Below are positions 60,401 to 64,000 of a stretch of 64,000 nt of DNA, piece after piece. The DNA lies in assembly GCF_000002995.4 (NCBI RefSeq), contig NW_025062479.1, positions 4,928,221 to 4,992,220 of the forward strand, in the 5' to 3' direction. Made by a program: the position numbers and the translations under genes. Position 1 is the first letter of the stretch. Every line of letters starts with the position of its first letter. The notes beneath the pieces were generated by a model that was not told the origin of the DNA, ran no database searches, and worked only from the letters and a program-made list of their open reading frames with translations. The stretch is from Brugia malayi. Lineage: Eukaryota > Nematoda > Chromadorea > Rhabditida > Onchocercidae.

Positions 60401-63400
60401 AGGCAGATGTAAGTCAATTAAGAATTCGGATCAAGGCTTTACAAGAAACGGTTGAAATGCTAAGAGCTCGGAATGTCCAGCTGTTAGCTGAAAAAAATGA
60501 AGGATGTACAAGAATGCGTATTTCGGACAGTCATGATCAGCAAGTATGTATTGGTAAGCGTTTAAGAAAGCACACATTTGAATAAGTTCAGTGATGATGA
60601 AAAGTCATGAACTGTTTTTGTAGAAAGTACAACTAACGAAGTAGGAGAACAAGAAGGTGATGCATTTGGTAATGCAGTGCGCGTATACATTGATGAACTT
60701 GAATCTCTGAGGTAATGTTTTCCTTTTTCCTTTCAAATCTTTTAGAAATGAAATTGAGAAAAAAAAAACCTCTAATATCATTCATCCAGTATATATGTCA
60801 AATTACAGACTGTTATTCACATTAAGACAAATATTTAGATGCGCATTAATGGAATCACATGCAACAAATGAGCAATTGCACCAGCAAATGAATCGCTGGA
60901 AAGCGATAGCAGCGAATAATACGCCAAAAATGCATGTAGACTATTTAGTCAACTGTGCTGCTGTTATCAGCAATTCATCGGGTAATAATGCGGAAAGAGT
61001 CACAGCATCCACTCCAACTTTCTCACTGATCCAGGAAGCAAAAGCGGATATTAAGCGTATGAAACAAAGTATAATAGAAAGTAAGCTTGATCGGGACATT
61101 CTCCGTTTCTTATAATTCTAACTTTTTTCTCTAAGTTTATCTTCATTAGGTATTATTTACTTTTTATTTCTTGGAGTTAAGGTTCACTTGAAGAGGAGAA
61201 GATAAATAATGATGAAGCGAAAATAAATGCGGATGATGTGATGAAATCTAGTGTAGTGATGGATGACTTTGAGGTGGACTATGAAGATGACGAAGATATC
61301 GAAGTTGAAAATGAAGCAGAAACAGGTGATGTTCTGTTATCGTTGTAGATTTCCGTCATTCATTGCGAATTTAGTGTCGAAAGTATTTCTCGGGTTGTTG
61401 AAGTTTACAGCTTTCACACATACTGTTCTCATACTTCCGAATTTTTTTTCTCACTTTTATTGTCTTGAGATTGGTGACTTTTTACTCTCTTTTTTATAGA
61501 ATGTTTTAAACTCAGAGACAATCTCGCCGACTTACAGGCGGAAATATCGATCAAAGAGCGCTTAGTCATTGAGCTTGAGCAAAGTGAGCGTCGCCTTGCC
61601 GAGGTTTTGTACTCTTTTCCTTCATTTAGAATCTGAATTATTTGTTTTTTGGTCATTTTATAACTCTTAATATGTCTTATGTCTTGTTATACATATCACA
61701 TCTTGAAAATTTGAATTTACGGTGCAAATCATGTATGAGAAGAAGTTGGCAGAATTGTCGTTGCGGATAAATGAAATGGAAATAGAGCGCGATCGAGTAT
61801 TGGCTGAAATAGGTGAGTGAATATGTAGCCATGTGGAATGTAGGACACATGTCTCATTCCACATCTTAAATGAAACAGTTATTCAAATTCTCATCTTAAT
61901 GGAGCGGTTTAGCTGGATTTTGCAATATTGTTGCATGCTGCTGCGTTATATAAAATTTTTATAATTTAATTGGAATTATTTTCACAAAATGTTTGTACCA
62001 AGTCTTTTGTCTTCGTAAAGATGTTATTTCCTCTATATGTTTTTCAGCAGCAAAACATTCACAGAAAGTTGTTGATGCAGAACAAGTTCGCAAGATTCGT
62101 GAAGATTATGAAAGGAAACTAACTGCAATGCGCGATGAATTCAGGAAGTTGCAGTCTGTTGAACGTGAACATCGTCGAATGCAAGCAAAACAAGTTGCAG
62201 AGCAGCAACAGCTTTTACGGTTGAGGAATGAATTAAATGAATTAAAGAAAACAAAGGTAGATTTAACTGGTGGTTGAAATTTGCTGAGTTTTTTTTCATT
62301 CACAAAATGCCTAGTTATCTAGAATTATGCCTAGCTATCTATTACGCTAGAAAAAACTAGAATGCCTAGTTATCTTTGTTTTCTAAAGCTCCGGTTCCTA
62401 AACCTTTTGATCAGCTTAAATTGTCTCATCCCTATACACCGACACTGGAAGTTGATTTATGTGTGATGCAGGTTCAATTGATGCAGCGAATCAAAGAAGA
62501 AGCCAGGCGTGCTAAAGCAACTGAATTAGCAAACATGAAGAAGCTAGCTGGTTTAGAAAAAGAGTCTAGGTTATTTTATTGATATGATTCTGTCAAGCTT
62601 CTATTTTTGTATTTACCTAATTTTGCCTGCTGTTTTCTCTCTGTTGGTCTACTGCATCATTCCATAAAACTCTTTTACTGTGTTCTCAGTATAATGAGTT
62701 GCACTCATCACTAAGGTAAAAATTTCAGGAAGAAAGATAACTTAATCCAAAAACTTCAAAACAAAGATCGTCAACGAGAAGACTTTCTAAAAAGATCAAC
62801 CGACGAAGTTAATCGCTTGCGCCAGCAGGTCCGTCAGGTAACTAGATGAGTAACTTTTATACTGAATGTGTATTTTATGAATAGTTCTAGTGATAAAATA
62901 AGAACTGCTTTAGCGCAGTACTTATGATCGTAAAACTGAGCGAAGTGGAACACAGCGGAACATGCGATCTGCATCACTGCGTCAAGGTTGTGGTACAGTC
63001 CCTTTGACGAAACTGGAGGTGAACAAGGCGAAAGCGAAGTGGATGGCTATTGTAAAAAATGCGAGTTTTTCAGATTGTGTAACTTTGTTTCCTGTGTAAT
63101 AAAATATACTTTGCAGCTTATCGAAACATGTTTTCAATTTCTACAATTATATTACAGATACGTCGCAGGATCAGTCAGCGTCAGGCAGTCACCAAGATGG
63201 AAGACGAACTGGAGAAAATTGTAGCTGAGAAACGTATTCTAGCTGAAGAAATTCAACGGCTAGTATGTTATACACTTTTGAAAATGTTTTCAGAATTTAA
63301 TTTCGTCATGTGCTTCATGTTAGAAGGGAAACTAAAGATTTGCATTGAGGATTAACAGTTTTTACCGACGTTGCTTGCTTATTCGTTTTGCTAATAGAAC

Positions 63401-64000
63401 TTATATCATTAATAGAAATTCGGTCTCGAATGAAAGTTTTTGCTTAATAAATTAACTTGTCTAGAATTTAAACATCTACCGACGAAAACAGGGTAAGCAA
63501 TAACAGCATAATTTTTTAAAGACAGTGTGATAATCTTAAGTAGACTTATGTGATACATTCCATCAGGAACAACAATTTATCAAGGCGAAAGATCTGGCTG
63601 AAAGGGATCTTATTGGTGAACACATTGATGGTTGCTATGCGAAGATGCGCTATGTTCAGGAACAATTCACGGAATTGAGAAATACAATTGCCGGTATCGA
63701 CACTGAGAAAGTTAGTGTCTTTTCCGGGTTTTATCTCAGCAAGATGTCTTAACATGATTTTAGTAATTATTTTTGTTCGTAAGTTTCATAGGATGACAGT
63801 TGTAAAGATAGCAGGGTTATGTAATCATTAAATTACTGATGGTATCCCATATTTTTACATCCATAAGCTAAGCGTTTTCCATTCAATTCAAGTTTGTTTA
63901 CTCGATAGAAGTATTCCTGCCCACATGTCTTTTTTTATTTTTATTTTTATTTAACCTGCATAACTTACAACTGATTTGAACAGAATTTTTCCTTAAGCAT
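57414..64000 (+). CDS. klp-12: KIF21-type kinesin (KLP-12), N-terminal 969 aa; continues beyond window
   Basis: Kinesin-4 family motor that curbs microtubule growth in neurons. Exons: 57414-57448, 57696-57771, 57890-58036, 58264-58452, 58584-58715, 58901-59029, 59119-59307, 59433-59554, 59641-59743, 59831-59923, 60077-60145, 60403-60553, 60624-60711, 60839-61080, 61182-61325, 61500-61603, 61722-61812, 62048-62256, 62472-62569, 62729-62837, 62914-63051, 63158-63262, 63567-63710; all phases fit except that the exon at 61722 lacks an AG before it. The motor domain holds the P-loop GQTGSGKT (85-92), switch [10 protein letters not shown] (213-221) and switch II DLAGSE (272-277). [36 protein letters not shown] and [19 protein letters not shown] are typical. 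Long coiled coils follow, with ELEAELLDF and [16 protein letters not shown] as in human KIF21A, then an acidic insert. The WD40 domain of the family would lie beyond the window. Confidence 0.94.
63711..64000 (+). other. klp-12 intron running off the window
   Basis: Follows the donor GTTAGT at 63711; AT-rich, with TTTTTATTTTTATTTTTATT near 63931. No further exon is visible before the edge. Confidence 0.6.

Overview
This window is nuclear DNA of a nematode, most probably an onchocercid (filarial) species. It is AT-rich, its genes are cut into many short exons with GT-AG introns whose 3' ends follow the worm TTTCAG consensus, several first exons sit directly behind a lone TTTCAG-like site (the arrangement expected for spliced-leader trans-splicing), and the spliced proteins resemble nematode orthologues. 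The species call is inference; no alignment could be run. All exon joins were built by hand and checked for reading phase and family homology.

Layout, left to right: an unrecognised 161-aa gene (2.2-3.4 kb); acidic ribosomal protein P2 (5.6-6.3 kb); a ~1 kb foldback element (7.2-8.2 kb) and a GC-richer, CAG/CTG-rich stretch that may be the distal 5' exon of the next gene; a complete L-type voltage-gated calcium channel alpha-1 subunit, the egl-19 orthologue (12.7-26.3 kb, 39 coding exons, 1884 aa); AIMP2-like multisynthetase scaffold (27.6-29.2 kb); mitochondrial ribosomal protein S25 (29.8-30.8 kb); an ABHD14-type alpha/beta hydrolase (31.6-33.8 kb); a high-affinity choline transporter, the cho-1/SLC5A7 orthologue (37.1-44.2 kb); on the minus strand a cysteine string protein, the dnj-14/DNAJC5 orthologue (46.6-48.1 kb); an iodotyrosine deiodinase-like flavoprotein, the sup-18/IYD orthologue (51.9-54.4 kb); and the first 969 residues of a KIF21-type kinesin, the klp-12 orthologue (57.4 kb to the window edge).

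Four of the ten genes act in excitable cells: calcium entry (EGL-19), choline re-uptake for acetylcholine synthesis (CHO-1), synaptic-vesicle chaperoning (CSP) and neuronal/ciliary microtubule control (KIF21); SUP-18 in C. elegans modulates a muscle potassium channel. P2, AIMP2 and MRPS25 serve translation. This is ordinary eukaryotic gene neighbourhood, not an operon-like system.

I found no new defence or mobile-element system. The most interesting points are gene-structure oddities: two GC-AG introns with the same donor octamer in cho-1, a 3' splice site in klp-12 that lacks AG and looks like a one-base loss, a foldback element whose arm supplies the splice acceptor for the ABHD14 start, a 15-codon upstream ORF in cho-1, and a possible 3.6-kb upstream first exon for egl-19.
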